Position numbers and translations under genes: made by a program. A DNA stretch of 64,000 nt from Heterodera schachtii (taxonomy: Eukaryota; Nematoda; Chromadorea; Rhabditida; Heteroderidae), in assembly GCA_023374025.1 (NCBI GenBank), contig SIJG01000012.1, positions 1,522,492-1,586,491 on the forward strand, written 5' to 3'. The notes beneath the pieces were generated by a model. It saw only the letters and a list, made by a program, of their open reading frames with translations. It was not told the DNA's origin and made no database searches. Positions 45,301-57,800 of this stretch are shown piece by piece; the stretch's first letter is position 1; every line of letters begins with the position of its first letter.

Positions 45301-48300
45301 TAAATATAAATACTAACCCTAAGTAATGATTTGTTGATCAGGAGAATGGAAATTATCCAATCACCAGATTCTTTTGTTTTAGACAAAGACCGTCAAGGCG
45401 GAAAAATTTGTTGAATTCGCTTTCACTCGAAATCTCTGACACCAAATTGTCAGAAGAGGTATTTAAAATAATTTTTTTTTTATTTAGATGTTTGATTATT
45501 TAGGTGATCGCGCCGGGCTTTGTAAGAAGAATTGATTGGATTGACAATGTGTGGCCAAGAGAACTTTTGGCACGTCAGAAAAACCTACTAAAAAGAGTCG
45601 TTGGGCACGAAGCAACGATTTTTCCACTTACCCAAAAGTGCAAAAGTTTGTAAAATTTAAAATATATATTTATGATTTTTTAATTTAAGATATTGCCTGA
45701 TGAGCGTTGCTAATTGCTTTACAGACTTTCATATTGGTGAGTTATGAAAAACTTTTTAATTAAGCTATGGGCGCTTCTTTTCGTTCTTCCATATCATTTA
45801 TCACATTTCCCCACGCTCCGCTTTATCTGGCACCAAACTCATCACATCATTTTCCAGAAAATTCCACTTAAAATTCATTTATTTAAGATTTTGGCGGATC
45901 ATCAGTCTGGTACCATGTTCTGAAGGGCGAAAAAGTTTGTGACGGATTAGTAAAAAATAATTAATGCTACAACAAATTTATTTAGATCTTTTGGCTAATT
46001 GAACCGACTGAGGAAAACTTGAAACTTTATGAACAATGGTTTTTGGCCGGGAATGGAGATTCAAAATTCCTTGGCAAATTGACCAAATGTTCACGTGTTC
46101 GACTCCGGTCAAGGAGAAACGCTTATTATACCATCTGGTGAATTAAAATTTAAATAAACATCACGCTAAAGCGAAAAGTCTGAGGTATAAATAATAAATA
46201 CACGAAAAGATGAAAACTAAGAGAATGCTGACGTTTAAAAAAAATTTACAAAACAAAACAACTAATAAACAATTACTAATAACTAGGGCTGCTAATTTTA
46301 TGTAAGAAAATTTGCGAATTATTTTAATAAAATTTGTATAAAAAATGCTAAAATATGTATGAAATATGTTCAAAAAAGCCCAAATATGTACTAAAATATG
46401 TAAATAAAATTTTTTAAATGGTAATTTTTTGAATAAAAATTCTTCGTAAAAAGTGAAACAGGCACAAAATGCCATAAAAATGACCAAAATAGGCTTAGAA
46501 TCACATTTTAGTATTTCAAAAATTAATTTTTGATATCATTTTTTGAAAAAAATTCGATTTTTAGGGATATATTTTCAAAAAAAAATTTTTAAATTTGTCA
46601 TAAAAAATTTCTATAAATTCTCAAAATATGAAAAAAAAATGAAAATTTGTACGAAAAAATTGGAAAATTTTGGATTTTTTCTGGGCATCTAAAAAATTTT
46701 CCTTAAAAAATCCTCAAAAATTGCAAATATGTACAAAAAAATGCGAAAAAGTCCAATATGTGTATAAAAATAAGTGTGTAGAAAAACCGCGAAATATGTA
46801 AAAATATGTAAATAAAAGTCCAAACTTTTGTTCGCAAATACAAAAAAGAAAGTGTTTTTCCTACTAATTAGGCTATGGAGAATCCAGGAAAAAATATGTA
46901 TTTACATAAAATTAGCAGCCCTAATGGCGAAATAGACATAAAAATAGGCAAATAGGCATTAAGCACAAAAAGTCCAAAATAGGCAAAGTTAGGCATTATA
47001 AAAGTCATCATAGACACCCCAAACCAAGCGGAAAATGCGTTTTTCGTCTTACCTGTACGTATTAAGTGCGCAAAAATTTTAGGCATTTGCCTAAAAATCG
47101 CATCCCTAGTATTTAGCTTCTTTAGACGTTGTGCTTTCGAATATAAACCAATTTTTTTTATGAATGTGCCTACCAATAACATTCATTACCTTTAGGATGG
47201 ATTCACAGTGTTTACACACCGGTGGATTCAATCGTTTTTGGTGGCAATTTCCTGCACAGTTATGCAATTCCGACACAAATTCGGATTTCAACATTGGAAG
47301 ATAATATTAAAGTGATATAATTTTGTTACATTAATTTTTGATCATATAGGGCATGTTCGATACCAAAAAATGCTTGGTATTGATTGATATTTGGTCTCTG
47401 GTCGTATTATTAAATTTTATTTTTTATATTACAGCGTGGCCAAAAATATCGCTTCCCCCATTTCAAACAAATCTTTTGGTGTTTCATCGCTCAAATAGTG
47501 CGCAAATGCACCCATCGCCTGTACCACAAAAAGCTGTCAGAAGAAGCGCACAATGTTGATGGTCTGAATTTGGTGCAGGTCATTGATGAAAGGATGGTCA
47601 GTAGTAGGGCAGGCAATTATATGCACATAAAATCGCAAAATATGCGCATAAAATATGCACAAAAAATTGCAAAATATGCACATAAAAAGTGAAAAATATG
47701 CACAAATATGCAAAATATGCATATCGAAATACGTCCTATAAACTTCAAACCAAGGCAAAAACATGTTTTTCGTGCGTTTCATACCTCCCAGTCCAGGAAA
47801 AAAATATGCATGTGCATATAATTACCTGCCCTAGTCAGTCGCCTTTTTTGTGGTTACTGGACATTTACTACCGGACATTTGCGCCCTGGACATATGCGCC
47901 CCGGACCCTTTGTGCCCCGGAAATTTGCGACCTTTGACATATGCGCCCCGGACCCTTTGTGCCCCGGACCATTTGCGCCCCGGACCCTATATGCCCCGGA
48001 AATTTGCGCCCTTTGACATATGCGCCCCGGACCCTTTGTGCCCCGGAAATTTGCGCCTTTTGATATATGCGCCCCGGACCCTTTGTGCCCCGGACCATTT
48101 GCGCCCCGGACATATGCGCCCCGGACCATTTGCGCCCCGGACATATGCGCCCCGGACCATTTTCGCCCCGACATATGCGCCTCGGACCATTTGCGCCCCG
48201 GACCCTATATGCCCCGGAAATTTGCGCCCTTTGACATATGCGCTTCAGTGACATCTTTAGTTATTTCAATCTCAGGTGGGGGTCGGTTTAGTCTGGTCAG

Positions 48301-50100
48301 TTAAACATATTTATAAGGTATTTACAACGAAAAAATAACAAAACATTGAAAAGTGATTACGAGCGCATTTCTTCGAGAAATACCAACGAGAAAATGATGA
48401 TGTTAATTAACATTGGCAATTTCCTGATTTGGGCTTTACATTTATATTTGTAGCTAAACATATATATTTTAATTTTCCGTGTATATAATTGGCATAAAAA
48501 TATTTGTAAGAGTTATGGGCGAAAACGGCTAGCCAGAATAAACCGACCCCCTGACTACAACGGACAGACTAGTCTGTCCCGGTCCGTTCTATCTCAGATG
48601 GCCTAAACTGCTTTAGTGAACCCAATTTTGGGCCTGGGCGCAAATGTCTATAGCGCATATTTCCGAGGCGCAAATGTCTAGGCAAGTTTTATTTGTATCG
48701 TTTTTATTAAAAAAAGCAAGGCACGTTTATTTGACATTTAAAAAAAGTTTATCCATAAATCATTTTCAATTTCAACTTTTAAAATTAATCCAAAAGGATG
48801 ACCATATGGAAAACAATGGCCCCCAGCTGAATTTGGATGGCGAAGAAATTTGTTATGACGAATTGTTGGGAAACGCAATTGATGTGAGGAAAATTTATAG
48901 CAATTAAGGCCCAAAATACAATATTAAATGCAATTTCAAAGAATGAGTCAAAAAATTAGGAAACTGAAATTTATTATTTATTTATGCTTATTAAAAATTG
49001 CTTTTAGGGCTCTTATACATTTAACCCGATTCAATCAGTCTACGACAATAAAGACAAGGCGAAATTTACTCCTACAAAAAACTACAATATTGGTAAGCAC
49101 AAATTGTTTGGATTTTTTTAACAAACAATTTTCATTTGATAGTATGTAAAAATCCGTGAAAGAATTTAAAAAATAAAATTTCTTTTTTTTTGGCTCTCGG
49201 AGAAATTAATTATGCATCGGCGCTGATGATGCTCGAGACCGAAAATTTCCCGAGAGTTTTCTCGATTCGAGGCCGAGATTTTTTGTTATGAGAAATGAGC
49301 CGATAATCAAACTCAAAAAAAAACAGAGAACGAGAAGCAAAAAAAACAGAGAAAAAATCGGTTATCTCAAGGGTGGCTCTATTTAGGAGAATGGCTGTAT
49401 TTTAGGGAATACGGTATCTCATGGGCGTCTCTAATTTAAGGGGTTTGGGGCGTATTTTACAAAATACGGTAATCCCAATTACTCTAAGATTTACTTCGTT
49501 CCATTCCACCGCTGGTGATCAGTGGGCTTCCACCCCTTCTGAACTATGCTGAGCGATTGTTGAAGTTGAAGCGACCCGAAGTGATCGAGGGCATCACTCG
49601 ACCTCACCATTTGGTGAAAGAGCTTCAAGTTTGTTGGCAAAACGCCCTTTTTGTGCCATTGTTTAATGGGTACTAATCGGATTTGGGTTAAATAATAACA
49701 ATATATTATGTGATTATTGAATATCAGGGGGGATTTGTTGGAATGCCAACTGATTGCCGAAATTTTTTGTGTGCGTCAGCAACATTCCTGTGGCTACAAT
49801 TCAGCAAATTGTGATCATAAATTGAAAAATTATATCCGGCCCTCCATATTTTTGCTCCAAAAAATCGGAAATAATATATGGAAAAAAGTGTATATAAATG
49901 TTTTGAATGATAGTTTTCTCAAATTTTGAAGCGTTTCCATTGATCTAAAAAGTGAATTTTGGCAAATAAAACTTAGTGAAAAATTGGCCAAAAAGTGGCA
50001 TCCAAATCCAATTAGTACCGTTTTATTGTACAGAAACCTCCATTATTTTAAGGCACTTCTGGAGAAAATGCGACAACTTGGCTTGTATGATTACAAGTGA
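39378..50100 (+). CDS. Gene B: expanded HTH-array / JmjC paralogue with two indels
   Basis: Tandem copy of gene A. Exons 39378-39461 (signal peptide [20 protein letters not shown]) and 39501-39588 are followed by HTH or linker exons 39699-39881, 39925-40110, 40157-40339, 40389-40514, 40844-41026, 41592-41690, 41733-41924, 42002-42340, 42860-43021, 43115-43297, 43339-43524 and 43609-43794. Then come 43952-44148, 44202-44406, 44737-44818, 44861-44901, 44953-45046, 45383-45458, 45504-45645, 45690-45736, 45888-45934, 45986-46137, 47196-47311, 47435-47596, 48797-48883, 49008-49092, 49489-49628 and 50053-50100. About 1,366 codons. Two exons differ by one base from A: 45504-45645 is 142 rather than 143 (one A lost in a run near 45590), and 45986-46137 is 152 rather than 151 (extra C near 46114). 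Unless these are sequencing errors, the JmjC half is broken while the signal peptide plus HTH part stays open. Confidence 0.75.
41081..41570. mobile_element. Word-array element, second copy of the ATAAATTATATGGA family
   Basis: Left end AGTGTTATAAATTATATGGA; right end stops at AAAATATGGACT. Flanked by an exact 10-bp duplication ACTCATAAAT (41071-41080 and 41571-41580). Words are of the form aaatatggactaaaa. Contains core motif 1 (TTCTTTAGGGGTGGATTTTTC) near 41432. It lies in a gene B intron between HTH exons. Confidence 0.85.
42367..42771. mobile_element. Foldback element with GGGCCC-rich arms
   Basis: Inverted arms GTTGGGCTGGCATGTTTGGG and CCCAAACGTGCCGGCCCAAC, with CAGCATGTTTTT against AAAAACATGCAG further in. 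CAAAACAG stands at both outer edges (42359-42366 and 42772-42779), a possible 8-bp duplication, although the outermost bases are not inverted copies. It is in a gene B intron. Confidence 0.65.
45768..45860. repeat. Second copy of the tRNA-headed repeat flank
   Basis: AGCTATGGGCGCTTCTT followed by CCATATCATTTATCACATTT and CTCCGCTTTATCTGGCA matches 905-1005. The B box part is absent. It lies in the intron after the TDFHI exon of gene B, absent from the same intron of gene A. Confidence 0.55.
46285..46921. mobile_element. Word-array element, second copy of the TAGGGCTGCTAATTTTATG family
   Basis: Same termini and words as 12856-13445 (TAGGGCTGCTAATTTTATG, aaatatgtaaaa, CATAAAATTAGCAGCCCT). It is embedded next to a remnant with a different word, ataggcattaa (46922-47108, ending CGCATCCCTA, with core motif 2 near 47028), so it seems inserted into that older element; no 9-bp duplication is evident. 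It lies in the gene B intron before the GWIHSV exon. Confidence 0.8.
47605..47832. mobile_element. Word-array element, TAGGGCAGGCAATTATATGCA family
   Basis: Begins TAGGGCAGGCAATTATATGC and ends GCATATAATTACCTGCCCT. Words: aaaatatgcacataaa. Core motif 2 variant at about 47765 (AAACATGTTTTTCGTGCGTT). Flanking duplication is GTCAGT-centred and imperfect (7 of 9). It is inserted 8 bases after the donor of a gene B exon. Confidence 0.8.
47846..48695. mobile_element. Foldback with gcgccccggacc words, gene B copy
   Basis: The left arm (47865-48250) has roughly 20 words of the kind CATTTGCGCCCCGGAC and CATATGCGCCCCGGAC; the right arm has GGCGCAAATGTCTA twice (48637-48685). Same intron as the 36665-37095 element in gene A, so it predates the duplication; the array has grown or shrunk since. 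Open frames here are period artefacts. Confidence 0.75.
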
Positions 50101-50576
50101 TTTTGAAGGACAAAGGCTTTATTTTGGAAATTTATTTTCTGTTCGATTGTATTTGTCAGTTTTAAGCAATTCATTCTTAAATATAATGACCCTGTAATGA
50201 GCATCCAATCGATTTCTCTTTTAATTGTGTTCCTTTCATTTTGTATAAAAATACTTGCTTGGGAACATTATGGTCATTCATTAGCAATACCATTTTATAA
50301 AATATAAGAAAAACAAATACTCGAACGCTCCTATCTTTTTTCGAACTTGTCTATTTTCTAAAATAGGCAAGTGGAATTGAACGCATGGCCTGAATTTTTG
50401 AGGCCATGTAACCCTTGAGGCAGGCGGAATGCACCGCTAAATTAATAATTCACAATAGAAGTCGGACCATAGCAGAACAATGCATACTCAATCTGAATGT
50501 TTTGACGCATCTTTTAAGTGCGGAATATTTATTTTCAGTCTTTTTTGGCCATGTCTTTTTTGAACCTTACAAATTA
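50101..50576. other. Spacer after gene B
   Basis: The first 150 bases resemble the 3' flank of gene A (TTTGTCAGTTTTAAGTAATTC type). No exon is supported. The last 150 bases lead into the satellite array. Confidence 0.4.
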
Positions 50577-53285
50577 ACGAAATTTAATCGAAATTTTGCA
50601 GGCTAATAGAGGACACTTGGCATTCGAATGATATCAAGATTTTAAAATTTGGTTGAGAAATAAAAAAAATTATAGTCTGGGCCCAAATAACGAAATTTTT
50701 CGAAATTTTGCAGGCTAATAGAGGACACTTGGCATTCGAATGATATCAAGATTTTAAAATTTGGTTGAGAAATAAAAAAAATTATAGTCCGGGGCCCAAA
50801 TAACGAAATTTTTCGAAATTTTGCAGGCTAATAGAGGACACTTGGCATTCGAATGATATCAAGATTTTAAAATTTGGTTGAGAAATAAAAAAAATTATAG
50901 TCCGGGGCCCAAATAACGAAATTTTTCGAAATTTTGCAGGCTAATAGAGGACACTTGGCATTCGAATGATATCAAGATTTTAAAATTTGGTTGAGAAATA
51001 AAAAAAATTATAGTCCGGGGCCCAAATAACGAAATTTTTCGAAATTTTGCAGGCTAATAGAGGACACTTGGCATTCGAATGATATCAAGATTTTAAAATT
51101 TGGTTGAGAAATAAAAAAAATTATAGTCCGGGGCCCAAATAACGAAATTTTTCGAAATTTTGCAGGCTAATAGAGGACACTTGGCATTCGAATGATATCA
51201 AGATTTTAAAATTTGGTTGAGAAATAAAAAAAATTATAGTCTGGGCCCAAATAACGAAATTTTTCGAAATTTTGCAGGCTAATAGAGGACACTTGGCATT
51301 CGAATGATATCAAGATTTTAAAATTTGGTTGAGAAATAAAAAAAATTATAGTCCGGGGCCCAAATAACGAAATTTTTCGAAATTTTGCAGGCTAATAGAG
51401 GACACTTGGCATTCGAATGATATCAAGATTTTAAAATTTGGTTGAGAAATAAAAAAAATTATAGTCCGGGGCCCAAATAACGAAATTTTTCGAAATTTTG
51501 CAGGCTAATAGAGGACACTTGGCATTCGAATGATATCAAGATTTTAAAATTTGGTTGAGAAATAAAAAAAATTATAGTCCGGGGCCCAAATAACGAAATT
51601 TTTCGAAATTTTGCAGGCTAATAGAGGACACTTGGCATTCGAATGATATCAAGATTTTAAAATTTGGTTGAGAAATAAAAAAAATTATAGTCCGGGGCCC
51701 AAATAACGAAATTTTTCGAAATTTTGCAGGCTAATAGAGGACACTTGGCATTCGAATGATATCAAGATTTTAAAATTTGGTTGAGAAATAAAAAAAATTA
51801 TAGTCCGGGGCCCAAATAACGAAATTTTTCGAAATTTTGCAGGCTAATAGAGGACACTTGGCATTCGAATGATATCAAGATTTTAAAATTTGGTTGAGAA
51901 ATAAAAAAAATTATAGTCCGGGGCCCAAATAACGAAATTTTTCGAAATTTTGCAGGCTAATAGAGGACACTTGGCATTCGAATGATATCAAGATTTTAAA
52001 ATTTGGTTGAGAAATAAAAAAAATTATAGTCTGGGCCCAAATAACGAAATTTTTCGAAATTTTGCAGGCTAATAGAGGACACTTGGCATTCGAATGATAT
52101 CAAGATTTTAAAATTTGGTTGAGAAATAAAAAAAATTATAGTCCGGGGCCCAAATAACGAAATTTTTCGAAATTTTGCAGGCTAATAGAGGACACTTGGC
52201 ATTCGAATGATATCAAGATTTTAAAATTTGGTTGAGAAATAAAAAAAATTATAGTCCGGGGCCCAAATAACGAAATTTTTCGAAATTTTGCAGGCTAATA
52301 GAGGACACTTGGCATTCGAATGATATCAAGATTTTAAAATTTGGTTGAGAAATAAAAAAAATTATAGTCCGGGGCCCAAATAACGAAATTTTTCGAAATT
52401 TTGCAGGCTAATAGAGGACACTTGGCATTCGAATGATATCAAGATTTTAAAATTTGGTTGAGAAATAAAAAAAATTATAGTCCGGGGCCCAAATAACGAA
52501 ATTTTTCGAAATTTTGCAGGCTAATAGAGGACACTTGGCATTCGAATGATATCAAGATTTTAAAATTTGGTTGAGAAATAAAAAAAATTATAGTCCGGGG
52601 CCCAAATAACGAAATTTTTCGAAATTTTGCAGGCTAATAGAGGACACTTGGCATTCGAATGATATCAAGATTTTAAAATTTGGTTGAGAAATAAAAAAAA
52701 TTATAGTCCGGGGCCCAAATAACGAAATTTTTCGAAATTTTGCAGGCTAATAGAGGACACTTGGCATTCGAATGATATCAAGATTTTAAAATTTGGTTGA
52801 GAAATAAAAAAAATTATAGTCTGGGCCCAAATAACGAAATTTTTCGAAATTTTGCAGGCTAATAGAGGACACTTGGCATTCGAATGATATCAAGATTTTA
52901 AAATTTGGTTGAGAAATAAAAAAAATTATAGTCCGGGGCCCAAATAACGAAATTTTTCGAAATTTTGCAGGCTAATAGAGGACACTTGGCATTCGAATGA
53001 TATCAAGATTTTAAAATTTGGTTGAGAAATAAAAAAAATTATAGTCCGGGGCCCAAATAACGAAATTTTTCGAAATTTTGCAGGCTAATAGAGGACACTT
53101 GGCATTCGAATGATATCAAGATTTTAAAATTTGGTTGAGAAATAAAAAAAATTATAGTCCGGGGCCCAAATAACGAAATTTTTCGAAATTTTGCAGGCTA
53201 ATAGAGGACACTTGGCATTCGAATGATATCAAGATTTTAAAATTTGGTTGAGAAATAAAAAAAATTATAGTCCGGGCCCAAATTC
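50577..53285. repeat. 113-bp satellite, 24 copies, with a 790-bp higher-order period
   Basis: Unit contains CAGGCTAATAGAGGACACTT, GGCATTCGAATGATATCAAG and TATAGTCCGGGGCCCAAAT. Copies look identical apart from a one-base-shorter variant (TCTGGGCCC in place of TCCGGGGCCC) at about 50677, 51241, 52031 and 52821. The last three are exactly 790 bp apart (six units of 113 plus one of 112) and the first two 564 bp apart (five units). The final copy ends TCCGGGCCC. Confidence 0.95.
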
Positions 53286-53439
53286 TTGTTAACTCTCTAA
53301 ATATTGATGAAAAATATTGACAAAAACTTGAAATATTCAGGAAGCCAAATTTGTTCGGATTGATAAGGTTAGGGCTTTTTAAACTTTGTCGAGACAGAGA
53401 GATCGCCCACGGTTAGTCCCTAAGCTGAACAAATGTAAT

Positions 53440-53612
53440 TTGTATCAATTATAAAATAATTACAAATGTAATTTAATAGTATCTCTCAATTATAAAATAA
53501 TTACAAATGTAATTTAATAGTATCTCTCAATTATAAAATAATTACAAATGTAATTTAATAGTATCTCTCAATTATAAAATAATTACAAATGTAATTTAAT
53601 AGTATCTCTATC
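53440..53612. repeat. About 41-bp tandem repeat, 4 copies
   Basis: CAATTATAAAATAATTACAAATGTAATTTAATAGTATCTCT-type unit repeated four times; each copy contains ATTACAAATGTAAT, itself a palindrome. Confidence 0.85.
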
Positions 53613-54848
53613 TCTTTTTGAATTGCCGTTATTCAAAATCGAAATTTTTTAATTTCTTGGTAAAATTAGAATTCCGAAAGCTTTTGACCTTATGCAAAAG
53701 GCGGAAGCCAAAAAAAAACAGCAATGCCTAGTCCTATGAAAATTTACAAAGAAATGTTCGGGTAATGAAGAAAATTTATACAGAATACGTGATATGTGTG
53801 ATCTTGAAAAATCAGAAAAACAAAGTAAAAAAGATGTAATTGATCAAGCAAGGCATACTTTATCCTAATGCTTTTAACAGGGTGAATTTAATCTAAACAA
53901 AATAAAAATTGTTAAAAATATTGGAGCTAGTTCAGAGTTCCCAAGTTTTTTTTTTCAATTTCAGGACAAATAACACTAAAATTAAGATTTAGACCCCAAA
54001 ATACAGATTTTTTGCAAAATAAATTGTAGCGCTAAGAAAACGCATTCAAACCATTAAAAATCATCTTATAACGATATTTTATTAGCGTAAAACACAGGGC
54101 CGAACTGAAAATTTCAAAATCAACATTTTTGCGGCGCGCTTTTTCCAAAAAACTTTTGAGAAACAGGGCGGGGGGGGGGGGGGGGGGTCCGGCGGTGCCG
54201 ATAGGCGCCGCCGGGAAAAATTTCAATGTAATTTGTTACAAAATTTTGTCAAAAACGACCAAAATTGCGATTTTTTGCTAATTTTTTAAGAAAAATAGGA
54301 GTTTGTGGGGGGGGGCGGCGGTGCCGATAGGCGCCGCCGGGAAAATTTTTTGGAATTTTAAATGAATTTTCGTTACCAAATTTTGTCAAAAAATGACAAA
54401 ATTAATGAATTTTGTCACAACATATCGCCCTTTTTATATTTTTATCGGAGACCTCAAAATTCAGGACAATCTAAAAATTCAGGACATTTAATTGATTTTT
54501 CAGATAGGTACCCTCCAATTCTGGACAAATCTGAAAAACCAGGACACTTGGTAACTCTGAGCTAGTTGCAAAGTGACATATTTTGAATTTTATCAAAAAG
54601 TAAAAACAAAAGGAAGGATGACCCTTTTGGTTTAGCAAATTTTTTTTATTTAAAGTCATGAAAATTATTCCTTAGAAGTATATGGGGTCCATGATCACGA
54701 ATCTTTCATTTATATTGACCAATTCCGATTTTCCACTCTAAATTTAAACAAAAAATCATAAATAGAAAAATTCAAATTTTCGTTTTTTTGCCTCCTCAGC
54801 TCAGTTTTTTTCTCGTCCATCTTTTTTTGTTTAAGCTTTGTTAATTTT
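53613..54848. other. Spacer with G-runs and two conserved hairpins
   Basis: Contains GGCGGTGCCGATAGGCGCCGCC at 54190-54211 and again at about 54317-54338, each following a G-run, and words like aattcaggacaa near 54460-54545. The 3' flank of gene X-prime would read into the right end from 54849 leftwards. No exon supported. Confidence 0.45.
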
Positions 54849-57800
54849 CTAATAGCTCATCCATAATTTTTCTCTCAGCATTTCAACTATTAAAAAATAT
54901 ATTTACATTAATCAATTAAAAATAATTTAAAAAAATACCTTCAGCTTCGTCCTCTTCCAATTTTCGTTTTTTCTCTTGTAATTTTAGTAATACCCACAAT
55001 TTTTGTACTATTTTGTTCACTATTAATAAAAATATATATTTAACCAAATATAATAAATAAATTCAAAATTACCTATGACTTTTTCATAGTCTGGCTTTAC
55101 CAATTTCACCAATTCATTCAGTTTTCGAATATTCACTTCCACTATTAAAAAAATATTATATTATAATTAGTAAGTTTTAAATAACATTAATTAATTAATA
55201 ACTATTAAATAATATTCAAAAATAAATTACCTTCGGCTTTTTCCATTTTAAATTCATCTTCTTTTTCCTTATAAACAAAATAAGGCAAATTCCAATTTCT
55301 TAATTTATGAGCACATTTTTACCATCAATTTTCATTTTGTGTTCAATGAGTTCGAAATTGGTATAGCTTAATAAAGTAAATTTATCAATAATTACAATTA
55401 TTATTAAATGTAGAATTTTATTTATTTTTTCACCCTTTTAATTTAAATTCCCTACCATTAATTGTTTAATAAAAAAAAAACTGAAAAATCTTTTTTTTTA
55501 TTTTTACATAGTTTCTTTTGAGCATATTTTCAACGCGAATACAAATTTTGGCAAATATTTTTCGGCCTTTTTTTCTTTTTCGTCAATTAGGAAGCACAAA
55601 CGAATTGCTAATGAGAAAAGCAATTGGAACAATTTCACATTAACATCAACCAAAATTGGCTTTTGCCGTTTCTCCGCCTTTAATTCCGTGCTCTCCTCGG
55701 CAACTGTTTGAAGTGTTTGCACAAAATCAAAGTCATCACTGATTTTGCTATTTTCTTTTAAATTTCTTAAAAAAAGTAATTAAAAATTCTAAGTTTCCAT
55801 TTATATTATAATTAGGGCTTCCTTATTTAGGCACAAAAATTGCGAAATAGGCATTAAATAGGCACTAAAATAGGCAAATAAAATTTTTATTAACGCTTTT
55901 AGGTAGAAAACACATGAAAACATAAAAAATTCAATTTGTATAAACTCTTTTGGAATAAGAATAATTTTTAAACCAAAAATTTTTATTAAGAAAAATATAT
56001 TAAATTTTGGGGATCAATTTTTGGGAAAATTTTTCAATTCTTAGGGGTATCTTTTCTGAAATAGTGTACTTTTCGTTTTTTTTGCATTTTTGTTAATGAT
56101 TTTTTCGAAAATCCTGTAATAGGCACACACATTAGGCACAAAAAACCCCGAAATAGGCAAAGTTAGGCATTATAAAGAGTTAAGGTTGGGCAAAATGGTA
56201 GACTTAGTCGGAAAATGCATATGTGTTATATACCAATGGATAGAGGAAGGTCGACTTCTATTGCGAATTTTTAATATTACGTGCATATAGCAAGAAATGA
56301 AAAAGTTATGAGGCCTCAAAAACGAAATTCTATGCCTAAGGGCCTATTTCAAGCTTTGTTCACTTTCTATTAATTCCCTACCTTTACATTTATTATTATT
56401 TTTGCTTATTTTTATTAAAGAAATACTATCATACATTTTTTAGTCTAAAAAATGATTTTTTTAAAATTGTTTTGTCATATTATACATTAATTAAAATATA
56501 TTTATTGTTATGCTGGATTTGAACTCGAGCTCCAAAAATGCAAATTTAACCAACTGAGCCACCAATTTTAAGTGAAAACACAGCCAAATTTCGATTTTTA
56601 AAGCCTCATAACTTTTTCATTTCTTGCTATATGCCCGTAATATTAAAAATTCGCAATAGAAGTCGACTTCCTCTATCCAATTGTGTATAACACATATGCA
56701 TTTTCCGACTTACAGTTCGGGTGGGTGGTTCCCCTGTTCGACACCCTAAATCAAGCGGAAAACGCGTTTTTCGTGCTTACTACACATATTAAGTGCACAA
56801 AAATTTTAGGCATTTGCCTAAAAAAGGAATTATAATTAATTAAACAATTTTTAACCAACGGCAGAGACTATTGTGGCAAAAAAACAAACAACTTAATTTA
56901 CAAACCTTTCAATGAATTTATAGAGTCGCTCAAGCAAACGATTGGTAAATGATATTGGAATGGTTAGCAACTGTTCATTTTCATCGTATTTCACGCGGTC
57001 TTCCGGCAAATTTGCCAAAATTTCGTATAAAATTTGTCCAAAATTTGAAATTTCGTTCCCAGCAGAATGTGTCAAACGGATTCCATTTTTGCTTATTTCT
57101 CTTTGGCTGGTTTTGCTGTAGTCCGTGTGGATTTCATCCAATGTTACCAAAAGTTTTGTTAGTAAATCTTTTTTCCGAAATTTTTTTCCGTCATAATTTG
57201 TGGAAAACTTTTCCAATGCATCCGAATTTTTCTTATCTTCTACTAATTTTATAATGGAATGCAAAAATTTAAATTCCTTCAGTTTTGCGATATTTTTAAC
57301 TTGAGGAGCGATCTTGAAAACATTTTCATCAAGTTTTTTTACAGGTTTTCGAATAGCCTTTTGAAGGTCTTCACAAAATTTTACCACAGCTAAAAATGAC
57401 GTAATTAATTAATTTATTAATTTAAATTTTTAATGTGCATTAATTACCCTTGGCCTCATTAGCATCAATTTCAATAATTCTCACATAGTTCCACAACGGC
57501 TCATTAAACAATTCCATCTCAATTTGATTGCTTCTTAAAATGGCTTTACGGGATTAATTTGAGGGAAAATAAATATAAGGGCAATAATTAGAAGAGACTG
57601 AATTTTGAAAAAAAAAAACGGAGCCCGAACCAAGGCCAAGATTTTTGGAATGGGCAAGGACAGGACAAATAGGACTAAAGTGCAGCTGTTTTAAGAAGGT
57701 TCCTGGTCCTGTATTTTTAAGGACCTGTACAGTATCATTATTTTCCAGGAAAAAAATAATTCCGAAGATTTTGAGCCCAAAAAATAAGATTTTCAATAAC

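Noticed and set aside
47850..48304. Long open frames rich in CAPD and RICPGRKW repeats
   Set aside because: Products of the gcgccccggacc word array in an intronic foldback, open on both strands, no splice support.
50577..53285. CRISPR array
   Set aside because: Tandem satellite with no unique spacers, in a eukaryotic intron-rich context.
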